Notes: a model not told the origin generated them from the letters alone. Positions 46,707 to 55,385 are shown, counted from the stretch's first letter. The stretch is DNA of 64,000 nt from Coleofasciculaceae cyanobacterium (GCA_036703275.1 DATNPK010000026.1:62001-126000), one strand, 5' to 3'. Made by a program: numbers and translations.

Positions 46707-47713
46707 GATTTAACTTCTAAATATATTTCCCAAGGTTGAGTAAAATTTTGCAGCATTTGGGGGGTGAGGCGAAATCCTTGAGGATCGTCTTTAATCAAAT
46801 CACTAATTTGAGAACGATATTGAGCGATCGCCTGTCGTTTTAATTCTAAGACGCTACTAATATCTAATCGCCAAGCATTAATAGAGTCGGCAAAATCACC
46901 TCTTTGCTGACTATCCCAGTCCCAAATTGGATATTCAATCATACGTGGGGAAGTAGCTAAGTTCTTAATAGCGGCTGTAAATAGTTGCCGGCTAGCGCGA
47001 TGATCTGGGTGAGGATCTCTACGCCAAGGTAAAAAAATAATTGACGGTGCTAAATAAGTCAAGTGTTGGTAGATCAGCGCGATCGCTTCTTGATGCAGTC
47101 CTAAAGGACGACGCGAAGCTAGTCCTTTAGGATACCGCTTCGCATATGCTTTAGCAGACACCTTCGGATATCGCTCATGAGGGAGACCAACGGGGCTTTT
47201 AAACGCCTGGGAGACCACAGGCGACAGCCCCTCCCCAAGACCGCGCTGCATCGCTTGTTGATATTCTTCTATTTTGTCGCTCTTTTCGTCACCGTGTCCC
47301 CCCGTCACCGCGTCAGTCTCCACTATCGGTACTGCGCCATCAGGCATACCTAAAAAAGTAACCGCTTCGGATGCAACTCCTAAAATAGCTAAAGCAGCCA
47401 GACTTTCTCGTTCTCTTAGTTCTTTAAGTGCTGGAGGTGGATAAGTGAGAGAGTTAGGATGAGATTTCGTGCCATCGCTAACAATTAATACTTTTACAGA
47501 TACATTTAATTGACGTAATAAAGCGATCGCTCCACCACAGCCGAGAGTTTCATCATCGGGATGGGGAGCGACTATTAAAATAGATTGATGGGCAGATCGA
47601 GTGACTAAAGTTTTAATGTCTAAAAGTGCTAAAGACTCTGGAGTATTAAAAAAGCAAGCGCTCGTAGGGGTAGTTTGAGAATTGCCCTTACCCTTACCAA
47701 AGTTGACTAGCAT
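46703..47713 (-). CDS. PIG-L/LmbE family N-acetyl deacetylase with in-frame repeat insertion
   Basis: The family removes N-acetyl groups from sugars. The zinc motif is APHPDDETLGCGG, and the third ligand is in PWRRDPHPDHRAS. Between FLGMPDGAVPIVE and HLTYLAP..IFLPW about 74 extra codons encode low-complexity, Arg/Pro/Gly-rich sequence. This segment (47099-47320) is the repeat element described separately, and the frame stays open through it. I start at the ATG at 47713; an upstream ATG at 47764 would lie deeper in the dehydrogenase gene. Whether the enlarged protein works is not known. Confidence 0.82.
   Translation of the reverse strand: MLVNFGKGKGNSQTTPTSACFFNTPESLALLDIKTLVTRSAHQSILIVAPHPDDETLGCGGAIALLRQLNVSVKVLIVSDGTKSHPNSLTYPPPALKELRERESLAALAILGVASEAVTFLGMPDGAVPIVETDAVTGGHGDEKSDKIEEYQQAMQRGLGEGLSPVVSQAFKSPVGLPHERYPKVSAKAYAKRYPKGLASRRPLGLHQEAIALIYQHLTYLAPSIIFLPWRRDPHPDHRASRQLFTAAIKNLATSPRMIEYPIWDWDSQQRGDFADSINAWRLDISSVLELKRQAIAQYRSQISDLIKDDPQGFRLTPQMLQNFTQPWEIYLEVKS
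47099..47320. repeat. Composite repeat inserted inside the PIG-L gene
   Basis: The insert holds CCTAAAGGAC, GCGAAGCTAGTCCTTTAGGATACCGC, GCATATGCTTTAGC, a palindromic CGCCTGGGAGACCACAGGCG, and a GTCACCGTGTCCCCCCGTCACCGCGTC module. Three known-looking repeat types are joined. Its length is a multiple of three in effect, as the reading frame continues. Confidence 0.65.
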
Positions 47714-48902
47714 TTGCCGTTTCTGTAAGAACATAATTTCCGACATCAGTAATAGCTGCATCAAAAGCGGGTTGACGCAGATACAAACTCAAATCTCTAA
47801 TTAGGCGTTCCATTGGTTCGGGTGGTAATAAGCCTAAAGTACCAATAGAGCGTTGACTTAACTGAATTGTATCCAAACATATTTGTTCGATCGCCGTTCG
47901 CACCATATTGGCGTATGCTACCAAATTAGCAGCTTGTTCCTGACTAGCTTCAGGATAACCACCAAATACGGGAGCGTAATTATCGACTACTTGTGCTGCG
48001 CCTTTTAGCCAAAGCCTACCATTTTCGATGGCGATCGCCATTTTGCCCAAACGTTCTTGTTGATGTAAATGTTCGCAGCGGTTTAGCTTCTGTAAATATT
48101 GGCGAGTAGCGTTAAACAGAGCTTCAGCACCGCCAAGCTGTACCGCAGCAAAGCGAATTACGCCACCGCTCAACCAAGGCTGACGAAAATAGTCTCCAGC
48201 TTGAGCAAGTAAAGAGTTCGGTTCTACTTCTACCCCGGTAAAATCTACCTTATAGCTAACTGTAGCCCGCATTCCCGATGGTTGCCACCAGTCCGAGTGT
48301 ACTACTGTTTCAACTCGATCCATCGGCACAATACACATTTGCCAACCGCCATCGGGTAACTTACCGTTAACAAAAGGGCGTTCTACATAACCACAGCCAG
48401 TACAAAAAGTTTTACTACCTTCTAATCGATACTTGCCAGCATGAGGAATAATCTTTACTCCGTCTTCTGCTTCGGCATTCCAAACCCCAAATATTTTATG
48501 CTGTCTAGCATCGGCAGCATAGGTTTCTATTTGTTCTGGTGTACCAAAGGTTTGTATCAGTTGCAAAGCATTGACGTGACCTTCATAAATACGCCCAACA
48601 ACTAAATTGCCACGTCCAATTTCTTGGAGAAGCATTAATAACTTTTCAGTGTGACCCGTTTCAAAACCCAAACCCAATCCGCCTAGATGGCGACTTAAGG
48701 GTGCAGTTAATAAACCAGCAGCAGCAATCTGTTGAAATTCTTCGACGGGAAAAATTCCCTGTCGATCGAGTGATGAGGCATTGGCTGTTGCAAAATCAGC
48801 AATTTTATGTGTCTCAAGCGCAATGCCTTCGACTAACTTCGCGATCGCTTCTGGTGATCTCTGAGTTGATGCTACTACGGGTAAAAGCTGGCTAGTAATA
48901 AT
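47694..48902 (-). CDS. Acyl-CoA dehydrogenase family protein, start codon apparently ATT
   Basis: The frame is open from a TAA just above 48905 to the stop at 47694. It encodes FPVEEFQQIAAAGLLTAPL then HLGGLGLG, the N-terminal helical domain of acyl-CoA dehydrogenases, then FGVWNAEAEDGVKI (FAD/substrate loop) and a C-terminal helical domain, about 402 residues. No ATG or GTG occurs in the first 75 codons. AAGGAG sits right before an ATT ATT pair at 48902-48897, while the first standard start (TTG at 48677) would remove the conserved N-terminus. The true start may be ATT or a mutated ATG. It leads the operon with PIG-L and NodS-like genes. Confidence 0.7.
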   Translation of the reverse strand: MITSQLLPVVASTQRSPEAIAKLVEGIALETHKIADFATANASSLDRQGIFPVEEFQQIAAAGLLTAPLSRHLGGLGLGFETGHTEKLLMLLQEIGRGNLVVGRIYEGHVNALQLIQTFGTPEQIETYAADARQHKIFGVWNAEAEDGVKIIPHAGKYRLEGSKTFCTGCGYVERPFVNGKLPDGGWQMCIVPMDRVETVVHSDWWQPSGMRATVSYKVDFTGVEVEPNSLLAQAGDYFRQPWLSGGVIRFAAVQLGGAEALFNATRQYLQKLNRCEHLHQQERLGKMAIAIENGRLWLKGAAQVVDNYAPVFGGYPEASQEQAANLVAYANMVRTAIEQICLDTIQLSQRSIGTLGLLPPEPMERLIRDLSLYLRQPAFDAAITDVGNYVLTETANASQLW

Positions 48903-49014
48903 CCCTTCTCCTTATTTGATAATTGAAGCTAATTGAATTGTCCCTGTATAGGTTGTGTTATTGCTTCTGTCTAAAGAGTTAAAAACCAACAAAGGCGATC
49001 GCGCTAACAGCAAT

Positions 49015-49045
49015 AATCAGTAATTATTTTTAATAATTACTGATT
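49015..49045 (-). terminator. Strong hairpin after the DUF4383 gene
   Basis: AATCAGTAATTATT (49015-49028) is an exact inverted repeat of 49032-49045 with a TTT loop. It lies 22 bases past the DUF4383 stop on the minus strand. The stem is AT-rich, so it may instead protect the transcript end. Confidence 0.6.
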
Positions 49046-49067
49046 ACTAAATTACTAATTACTGTTC

Positions 49068-49517
49068 TTAGGCATTAATTTTATCTGTTGAAGTTGCTGG
49101 TTTATCGGTAAGAAAGCCATAGTAACCTGCGATCGCAGCTGATAAACCATTAAACCAAACGTTGTTACCAAAGATGGGCATCAAGCCAAAAGTGGTTTGA
49201 GCTAATGGTATTAAACCCATAACAGCGATTAAAACATAGCTAATAGCAAAGCCACGATTATAAAGCTTTGCACTGCCAGTGCTGGCTGCGACAATCCCCA
49301 AAATCCCCACCAAAAGATGAACGATATTGTGCATCAAATTAGTTGGAAATGCGCCGAATAGAAAGCCAAATCCTTTGGCATAAAAGCTATCTGCATTCAA
49401 ACTAACACCACCAGCATCAAAGCCTTCAGGTGGCAGAGAAATAAAGCCTGGAACAAAGCCAGCTATGCCTAAAAGGAGAAAAATAACCCCTAAAGCTAAA
49501 GCGCAATTACGTTGCAT
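49068..49517 (-). CDS. DUF4383 membrane protein
   Basis: A 149-residue protein with four membrane segments. ALALGVIFLLLGIAGFVPGF starts it, MHNIVHLLVGILGIVAA is the second helix with the conserved NIVH, and the third and fourth helices follow at about 88-110 and 118-136. These are the DUF4383 marks. Function is unknown, but members are frequent near stress-response genes in bacteria and here it precedes the stress island. The start has a typical site. Confidence 0.85.
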   Translation of the reverse strand: MQRNCALALGVIFLLLGIAGFVPGFISLPPEGFDAGGVSLNADSFYAKGFGFLFGAFPTNLMHNIVHLLVGILGIVAASTGSAKLYNRGFAISYVLIAVMGLIPLAQTTFGLMPIFGNNVWFNGLSAAIAGYYGFLTDKPATSTDKINA

Positions 49518-49622
49518 AATGTATACCTCTTTTGTATTTGTTGTTAATTTGTTTGTTTGATTTTCAATTGGTCAGCGACTTTCTTGGATTAGTCAAGTCG
49601 CCCCAATGATCGATTCAGCAAA

Positions 49623-49643
49623 GCTATTAGCTAAAAACTAAAA
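49623..49643. repeat. Heptanucleotide short tandem repeat
   Basis: Three seven-base units, GCTATTA GCTAAAA ACTAAAA, in reverse orientation to the arrays at 61564 and 63494. It lies just before the manganese catalase stop. Confidence 0.5.
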
Positions 49644-49649
49644 GCTTTT

Positions 49650-50504
49650 TTACTGTTTTCCTGTACTGTGAAATCTGGGATCGGGTGCTGGAGGATCGGG
49701 CATTTCTGACTCGCCTTGCGGATTTTCCAGATATTCAAACTCGCCTTTACCATCGGGAGCTCTTCCTTTTGCCCAGCGTCCTTCCTTACTTTCTGTTCCT
49801 TCAGATAAGTTCCAGAATTGGTAAGAAGCGTCTTGTTTTTCTTGCTCTTGAGGAAAAGAACTAGGAATAGGCAAATCTTCTAATCCATCAGCTTTCAACT
49901 CTTCGATCGCTGCTAACCATTGATTTTGGTGCATGGTATCGCGGGCAATCATATATGACAAAGTATCTTTTACTCCAGGATCGTTTGTCATTTCGTATAT
50001 TCTGACTGCCTGTAATCGTCCTTGGGCTTCTGCCTGAACGTTAGAAAAGAAATCAGCCATTAGGTTACCCGAAGCAATGACATAACGACCATTCCAAGGA
50101 TAGCCCACACTATCGGCAGGTAGCGCACCACCACCTGTAACGGTAGCGTGTTGGGGATTCATGCTAGACATAATAATATCTTCGGCTTTCATTCCCCCCA
50201 TAACACCCTGCATGATTGGATCTTTGACTGCTGCATCTTTTTGTTCGACAGGCGCTTTTTCTAACAAGTAAGCCATGGTAGTTGCTAACATTTCGATATG
50301 TCCGATTTCTTCGGTAGCAATATCGAGCATCATGTCTTTGTATTTAGCAGGACCACGACAGTTCCAGCCTTGGAAGAAATACTGCATCATAACAGTCATT
50401 TCTCCAAAAGGACCACCGATTAATTCCTGCATTTTTTTTGCCAAAATTGGATCGGATTTTTCTGGTTTGGTGAAATACTGTAGCCTTTTTTTGTGATAAA
50501 ACAT
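49650..50504 (-). CDS. Manganese catalase
   Basis: Splits hydrogen peroxide with a dimanganese centre. The ligands fit E35, E66 and H69 in the first helices (FGEMTVMMQY, EEIGHIEML), and E159 and H192 in the second pair (VQAEAQGRLQ, TMHQNQW), as in the Thermus enzyme. Length (284 residues) is typical. The C-terminus is Pro/Gly-rich. It is cytoplasmic. A long structured leader precedes it. Desiccation-tolerant cyanobacteria often have several copies of such catalases. Confidence 0.93.
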   Translation of the reverse strand: MFYHKKRLQYFTKPEKSDPILAKKMQELIGGPFGEMTVMMQYFFQGWNCRGPAKYKDMMLDIATEEIGHIEMLATTMAYLLEKAPVEQKDAAVKDPIMQGVMGGMKAEDIIMSSMNPQHATVTGGGALPADSVGYPWNGRYVIASGNLMADFFSNVQAEAQGRLQAVRIYEMTNDPGVKDTLSYMIARDTMHQNQWLAAIEELKADGLEDLPIPSSFPQEQEKQDASYQFWNLSEGTESKEGRWAKGRAPDGKGEFEYLENPQGESEMPDPPAPDPRFHSTGKQ

Positions 50505-50542
50505 ATAATTCTTGTGAGATTGAGTATCTTGACGAGCGACCC

Positions 50543-50703
50543 TGCGCCTTGCGACGGCGCAAAGGCCTTGGTGCGGTTGAACCGTGAACGCGCGAGTTAG
50601 CTTGGGTAGGAGATAGTGGTTGTCCAGACTGCTATCCTCCCAAGTTTGGCAAGAAAAACACTTTTTACATTGAACATTGATCAGATGCTGCTCTTGCCAA
50701 ACT
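50543..50703 (-). promoter_or_regulatory. Structured leader before manganese catalase
   Basis: Three stems lie in the 384-base spacer upstream of the catalase ATG: TGCGCC with GGCGCA (50543-50561), the imperfect CTTGGG..GGA.ATAG with CTATCCTCCCAAG (50601-50644), and a perfect 12-base pair AGTTTGGCAAGA (50643-50654) with TCTTGCCAAACT (50692-50703). Stems 2 and 3 overlap by two bases, so they are near-exclusive alternatives. A known riboswitch class was not recognised. Confidence 0.45.
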
Positions 50704-50827
50704 AAAAAGGATAGTTAACTAAAATTGAGTTGGCTCTAATTAAATATGATGGTTGACTAATTACTAATCGATCGCGATCGCGATTCAGTTGAGCAAAAAC
50801 GGCGCTGATAAATTAAGAATTTTGAGG

Positions 50828-50859
50828 TAATGGCGTTGGCGATTAAACTAACGCCATTA
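50828..50859 (-). terminator. Hairpin after the charged repeat protein
   Basis: TAATGGCGTT (50828-50837) pairs with AACGCCATTA (50850-50859) around a 12-base loop, about 30 bases downstream of the stop on the minus strand. GGCGTT is also in the hairpin at 825-886. Confidence 0.55.
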
Positions 50860-50888
50860 AACCGCTTCAAGAAGATTTATTCCAGCTT

Positions 50889-51251
50889 TTATTCATCATC
50901 GTCATCGCGATAACTACGGCGCTCATCATTGTAATCGCCATCGCGGTAACTACGGCGCTCATCATCATCGTCATCGCGATAACTACGGCGCTCATCATCG
51001 TCATCGCGGTAACTACGGCGCTCATCATCGTCATCGCGGTAACTACGGCGCTCATCATCGTCATCGCGGTAACTACGGCGCTCATCATCGTCATCGCGGT
51101 AACTACGGCGCTCATCATCGTCATCGCGATAACTACGGCGCTCATTATCGTAGTCGCGATCGCGGTCACGGCGTTCATCGTAGTCGCGATCGCCACGAAC
51201 TCTTCTTTCTAAATCGCGTTTAACACCTCTGAACATATCATCTATTCCCAT
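50889..51251 (-). CDS. Disordered, highly charged tandem-repeat protein
   Basis: A 120-residue protein with eight copies of a ten-residue unit, ERRSYRDDDD, after an N-terminal MGIDDMFRGVKRDLERRVRG segment. Alternating positive (RR, R) and negative (DDDD) patches with a Ser-Tyr centre predict no fold and high solubility. There are no membrane parts. I do not know the family; it sits among stress genes, suggesting a role like that of hydrophilins, which is inference. The other frame through the same bases is open too because the repeat is 30 bases long. Confidence 0.6.
   Translation of the reverse strand: MGIDDMFRGVKRDLERRVRGDRDYDERRDRDRDYDNERRSYRDDDDERRSYRDDDDERRSYRDDDDERRSYRDDDDERRSYRDDDDERRSYRDDDDDERRSYRDGDYNDERRSYRDDDDE
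50892..51145. repeat. 30-base tandem repeat coding for ERRSYRDDDD
   Basis: Eight units, one of them longer, with the plus-strand consensus built on GCGGTAACTACGGCGCTC then ATCATCGTCATC. Units are almost identical at the DNA level, which indicates recent expansion or ongoing homogenisation. Confidence 0.85.
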
Positions 51252-51411
51252 TGCAATTCTCCTTAGATTAATTTGGGGATTTATTAGCCTGTGTTCTTAG
51301 CTTGGCAAATCGCTTAAATTAATGTCTCGGCTAACAGTTAGATCTAGCCTCAGACTTTTGAGGTATTTTTTCGCAAGTTTAGATTGATAGTGTCTCTGCC
51401 TCCCTACTTAT

Positions 51412-52581
51412 TTAAGGTTTAAGAACTACTTTGGTGCAGTTATCTTCTTTGTTGCGAAACATTTTGTAGCCTTTGGGTGCATCGTCGATACTCATATGAT
51501 GGGAAATAACAAAAGAAGGATCGATTTCTCCCAGTTGGATGCGCTCAAGTAGAGGCTGGAGATACTTCTGAACATGGGTTTGTCCCGAGCGCAAGGTTAG
51601 AGCTTTATTAACAACTGCCCCCAAAGGTATTTTATCGACAAAGCCGCCATACACCCCAGGAATAGAGACTGTTCCTCCTTTACGACAAGCGACAATTGCC
51701 TGTCTTAAAACTGTAGGTTTTCCTGTTTCTAGCTTTAATCCCTGTTTTACCTGGTCGTAGACTGCCATCGCGTCTGTGCCGTGGGCTTCCATACCTACCG
51801 CATCAATACAGCGATCTGGCCCTCTTCCCCCCGTCATTTCTTTTAGGGCTTCTCCTGGATCTATTTCTTCGTAGTTGATCACTTCGGCGTTTCCCTGTTC
51901 TTTTGCCATCTTTAACCTTTCGGGGAAGCGATCGATCGCAATTACTCTGGCTGCACCCAACATATAAGCACTTCTAATCGCAAACTGACCGACAGGACCA
52001 CATCCCCAGACTGCGACAGTATCTCCTGGTTCGATATCGGCATTTTCGGCTGCCATATAGCCAGTGGGAAAAATGTCAGTTAGAAATAAAACCTTGTCGT
52101 CTTCTAAACCATCAGGTATTTTTAACGGACCGACATCAGCATAGGGGACACGGGCATATTCCGCCTGTCCACCTGCATAACCTCCAAGTAGATGAGAATA
52201 GCCAAAAAGACCAGAGGGAGAGTGTCCGTATAATTTTTCTGCCATCCAAGCATTAGGATTAGAGTTGTCGCATAGTGACCACAAATCTTTTTGACAAAAG
52301 AAACAGCCACCGCAGGCAATTGTAAAGGGAACAACTACGCGATCGCCTTTTTTGATATTTTTTACTTCCTTGCCAGTTTCGACTACTTCCCCCATAAATT
52401 CGTGACCTAAAATGTCTCCTGATTCCATGGTGGGGATATTGCCTTCATATAGGTGCAAATCCGAACCGCAAATAGCAGTAGAGGTTATTTTAATAATTGC
52501 ATCACGGGGATTGAGAATTTTTGGATCTGGTACAGTTTCGACTCGGACATCGTGTGCGCTATGCCAACATACAGCTTTCAT
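51412..52581 (-). CDS. Zinc-dependent alcohol dehydrogenase (formaldehyde dehydrogenase-like)
   Basis: A 389-residue medium-chain dehydrogenase. The catalytic zinc ligands are C38, H60 and E61 (CGSDLH, GHEF) and the structural zinc set is C90, C93, C96 and C104 ([12 protein letters not shown]). The NAD motif is [11 protein letters not shown] at about residues 196-206 followed by AIDRFPERL. The length and the DIFPTGY loop resemble glutathione-independent formaldehyde dehydrogenases. It opens a leftward run of stress genes. Aldehyde or alcohol detoxification is likely; the exact substrate is not readable. Confidence 0.88.
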   Translation of the reverse strand: MKAVCWHSAHDVRVETVPDPKILNPRDAIIKITSTAICGSDLHLYEGNIPTMESGDILGHEFMGEVVETGKEVKNIKKGDRVVVPFTIACGGCFFCQKDLWSLCDNSNPNAWMAEKLYGHSPSGLFGYSHLLGGYAGGQAEYARVPYADVGPLKIPDGLEDDKVLFLTDIFPTGYMAAENADIEPGDTVAVWGCGPVGQFAIRSAYMLGAARVIAIDRFPERLKMAKEQGNAEVINYEEIDPGEALKEMTGGRGPDRCIDAVGMEAHGTDAMAVYDQVKQGLKLETGKPTVLRQAIVACRKGGTVSIPGVYGGFVDKIPLGAVVNKALTLRSGQTHVQKYLQPLLERIQLGEIDPSFVISHHMSIDDAPKGYKMFRNKEDNCTKVVLKP

Positions 52582-52968
52582 AATTATTTTAGTTTTAAAG
52601 GTGTGGTAGAAGTGTGTTTAGTATTACTTGTAAATTTGCTATGACCAGGCTTTTTTCTGGCTCGAATTTAATTATCGAGAAAGTTGTCCAACGTAAAATA
52701 GCTAAACCAATTGAATTTTCGGAACTGATTTTTCGGCGTAGAGAGCGATATTCAGTTGCAGAACTTAATGTGTTGATGCTTCGATTGAGCAAGTCGGTGC
52801 TAGAGATTCAAGTAACTAGCAGCAACTGTTGATTTTATTTTGATAACAGTTAAATAAAATGCAATTGCTGCTATATTTTCAGTCTGTAGTTCTAGTTATT
52901 TTTGGTTGAGGTAGCAAATTCAACTAACTAGAAATATTTTGCTAACAAACGCGAGAGAATTATTGAGA
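52582..52968. other. Spacer without a supported gene
   Basis: A 387-base stretch between two leftward genes. Short ORFs of 60-72 codons exist on both strands but have no ribosome binding site, and neither strand shows codon bias. It probably carries the dehydrogenase promoter. Confidence 0.4.
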
Positions 52969-53787
52969 TTAGATCTTGTCTCGTGATGTATTGTCTCGCG
53001 TTTCGATCACAATTACATCTGGATTATTACCTGTAGTAACGTTGCGATCGCTGGTAGTTCTTGGTTCTGTAGCTTCTAGGCGATCGCTGGTAATTGCTGG
53101 TTCGTTAATTCCTATGCGATCGTTTGAAGTTATTAGAGGTTCTCCAGCTACTGTAGAACCACCCATAGTATTGCTCATAGCGGCATTAGTTTCAACTACT
53201 CCAGAGCGATCGATGCCAGCGGTGCGGTTATAAGAATTGTCGTCTATATCGTTAGCATCGTATACGCCGTACTCTTCGACCCCGTTATCTCGTAAAATTC
53301 TCTCGGCACGGTTAATATCGTCATCCGTACCATTGACCATAATTAAATAACTACCACCACCAACGCGATCGCTATAGATTTTGGCTTTATCTTCAGGAAT
53401 ACCTAAGCCAACTAAACCACCAATAATACCGCCTGCTGCTGCACCGATACCTGCACCCGCTAGAGTTGTCGCGATCGCAGTTGCTGCTTCGCCAGCTACA
53501 ATAATTGGACCAACACCAGGAATAGCTAGAGTACCTAAACCTACCAATAAACCACCGATACCGCCTAACACAGTTCCAGTAGTTGCACCAGCCCCAGCAC
53601 CCTCCGCTGCATTGTTGCCTTCATCGTAGGCTGTATCTACTCCTGCTGACTCAGTAACCTTGTCGGCATCTTTGGCAATAACATTGACTCGGTTCATGTC
53701 AAAACCGTCGTCTTTGAGTGCGCGTAAAGCTCTTTCTGCTTCATCACGACTATAAAATAAACCTACTGAACGTCTGTATCTATTCAT
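52969..53787 (-). CDS. General stress protein with glycine-zipper segment
   Basis: The N-terminus RRSVGLFYSRDEAERALRALKDDGFDMNRVNVIAKD is the YflT/general-stress domain. Residues about 60-130 form a Gly/Ala-rich zipper (GAGATTGTVLGGIGGLLVGLG, GAGIGAAAGGIIGGLVGLG) that can insert in membranes, followed by a second copy of the beta-alpha domain (YSDRVGGGSYLIMVNGTDDD). The C-terminal 80 residues hold three EP.(I/T)TS.DR repeats. It has a shorter paralogue at 57814. The role in stress is from family membership. Confidence 0.75.
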   Translation of the reverse strand: MNRYRRSVGLFYSRDEAERALRALKDDGFDMNRVNVIAKDADKVTESAGVDTAYDEGNNAAEGAGAGATTGTVLGGIGGLLVGLGTLAIPGVGPIIVAGEAATAIATTLAGAGIGAAAGGIIGGLVGLGIPEDKAKIYSDRVGGGSYLIMVNGTDDDINRAERILRDNGVEEYGVYDANDIDDNSYNRTAGIDRSGVVETNAAMSNTMGGSTVAGEPLITSNDRIGINEPAITSDRLEATEPRTTSDRNVTTGNNPDVIVIETRDNTSRDKI

Positions 53788-53892
53788 TATTTTCTCTTAG
53801 TAAACAACACTTTATTCTTTACTGCATTTCTCATTTATTCATCGTTCAAAAGTTATAAGTATCAATAACTATTACTTTTGTCCAAGAAATAT

Positions 53893-54249
53893 TTAAGGAT
53901 GCGTTTCGTTATTAATCGGTTCATCGCCCTTAATTTGTTCGACAAACTTTTTAGTGCTGCGGGGTAACGCTTCTTTCAAGTTGAGCTTTTCAACAACACT
54001 TTCTTTTTCTTGGTCTGGTTCAGCCATTTTGGATCGCATTGCTTGTTCCTCCTGACGACGGAGTTTATCAGCCTCATATTGGGCATCGCTTACTACATCT
54101 ACCGAATTCAGATTAGTCGCATCACGAGTAACCGCCTCGGCTGCCATTGCCGAAGTATTACCGCTAAAAGCGATACCAAAACATAAAGTAATTGAAACTA
54201 AAAATATAGTGAGAATTCGACGTAAATCGAGCGAGAAAAATGACAACAT
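53893..54249 (-). CDS. Secreted small protein, stress island
   Basis: A 118-residue protein with a signal peptide (RRILTIFLVSITLCFGIAFSG, cleavage near SAMAAE at about residue 37). The mature part is polar and helical, with DAQYEADKLRRQEEQAMRSKM and VVEKLNLKEALPRSTKKF. It resembles the neighbouring secreted protein at 54361 only in layout (signal peptide, short charged body). I do not recognise a domain. Confidence 0.55.
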   Translation of the reverse strand: MLSFFSLDLRRILTIFLVSITLCFGIAFSGNTSAMAAEAVTRDATNLNSVDVVSDAQYEADKLRRQEEQAMRSKMAEPDQEKESVVEKLNLKEALPRSTKKFVEQIKGDEPINNETHP

Positions 54250-54360
54250 TGTTACCTCTTTAATGAATGTAGAGTAATTTAAACTTTTAAACTTTATAAA
54301 CTTTGGATCGAGTGTTAATCGTTGAAGACACGGACGAAAAAATTTATAGTCGCTCCAGAA

Positions 54361-54684
54361 TTAGGGTTCGCTTTTAGTTTTAGTGCTGGAATTGCCTTTA
54401 ACTGAAGTATCTTGTTGTTTATTGACTCGATCTACCAGCATGTCATAAATAGATTTACCTTCTTTTTCTTTAGGTAAATTTAGTTTGCTTTTTTCTAACT
54501 CTTCGGTGGTAGTGTTAACCCGATTGGGGTTACGAGTTTCTTGATAGGTGTCTGTAGCTGCGCTGTAGTTATCTGCTGCTAAAGCTTGTCCACTGTAGTT
54601 CAGGTTAGTTAAAAACATCCCTACAGTAAGCATTAACGCCAAAGCCATGTTACACAAGTATCGAACGGTAATTTTGTTGAACAT
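54361..54684 (-). CDS. Secreted small protein, stress island
   Basis: A protein of 107 residues with a signal peptide (MFNKITVRYLCNMALALMLTVG, cleavage near QALAAD). The body is polar and disordered with ETRNPNRVNTTTEELEKSKLNLPKEKEGKS. I chose the ATG at 54684 because AAGGA lies 10 bases upstream; an ATG eight codons earlier gives a hydrophilic start that would spoil the signal peptide. Function unknown. Confidence 0.55.
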   Translation of the reverse strand: MFNKITVRYLCNMALALMLTVGMFLTNLNYSGQALAADNYSAATDTYQETRNPNRVNTTTEELEKSKLNLPKEKEGKSIYDMLVDRVNKQQDTSVKGNSSTKTKSEP

Positions 54685-54719
54685 ATTTATTTTTTCCTTG
54701 TTGGTCAAACAACATATAA

Positions 54720-55385
54720 TTAAGAACCCTTTGGTTGTCCTGCGGTGGTAGTAATTTCGCCCGTTTCCATCAACTGTTTAAATCGATTTAACTCGTCACC
54801 AATTTGTTCTTGGGGTGATTCGCCAAAAATTTTGGCGATCGCATTAGTTAATGCGCCTCCTGGAGGCTGATATTCTAAAACTACTTTTACTTGTGTCCCG
54901 CGATCGGCCGTTGCGGATTGAAAACGCACGAAACCACAATTATGGATGTCTGCATTGTCTAAAGCATTCCAGGCGATCAGACGATCTGGTTGATCAGCAA
55001 TAATTTCGGCATCCCATTCAATATCTAAATTTAGAGGTGCATTGGCTACCCAGTGAGATACTGTGCCTGATTCATTCTTATTGGTTACCGACTTTAAATG
55101 TCCCATAAAATTGGGCAGATTAGTCAACTGGCGCCAGTAGCTGTATAGTTCACCAGCAGGACGATTAATTGTCACCGTTTTTTCTACCTGAATATTCGGC
55201 GTTAAACCAATGGCTTCAGCAGCTTGATCGACTAGATTAGTTTTCTTAAGTTGAGGCTTATTACTATAATCGGCTAAAACTTCTTGTAAAGAACGCCGCT
55301 GCAAATTGGTAATTACCAAAGGACTATTAATTATTTCTTCGGTAGTAGTTGCCGTCAGATTACCCTGCGAATTAACTCGTTCCAT
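54720..55385 (-). CDS. SRPBCC (cyclase/dehydrase-like) protein
   Basis: A 221-residue protein with the START-like lipid-binding fold: VEKTVTINRPAGELYSYWRQLTNLPNFMGHLKSV is the first strand and helix, and WDAEIIADQPDRLIAWNAL a central strand pair. An N-terminal segment of about 60 residues precedes it. The fold binds a hydrophobic ligand. The same domain is found next to stress genes in many bacteria. It starts 12 bases upstream of the secreted small-protein region. Confidence 0.8.
   Translation of the reverse strand: MERVNSQGNLTATTTEEIINSPLVITNLQRRSLQEVLADYSNKPQLKKTNLVDQAAEAIGLTPNIQVEKTVTINRPAGELYSYWRQLTNLPNFMGHLKSVTNKNESGTVSHWVANAPLNLDIEWDAEIIADQPDRLIAWNALDNADIHNCGFVRFQSATADRGTQVKVVLEYQPPGGALTNAIAKIFGESPQEQIGDELNRFKQLMETGEITTTAGQPKGS

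Noticed and set aside
50505-50888. Possible tRNA in the catalase leader
   Set aside because: Stems exist but no cloverleaf, T-loop or CCA-type end is present.
50867-51196. Alternative frame in the 30-base repeat (TAMTMMSAVV repeats)
   Set aside because: A periodic repeat leaves two frames open. The frame chosen has a proper N-terminus and charged composition; the alternative gives an unlikely Met/Ala/Val string.
52595-52832. Short ORFs on both strands in the spacer after the zinc dehydrogenase
   Set aside because: They overlap each other, lack ribosome binding sites and show no domain.
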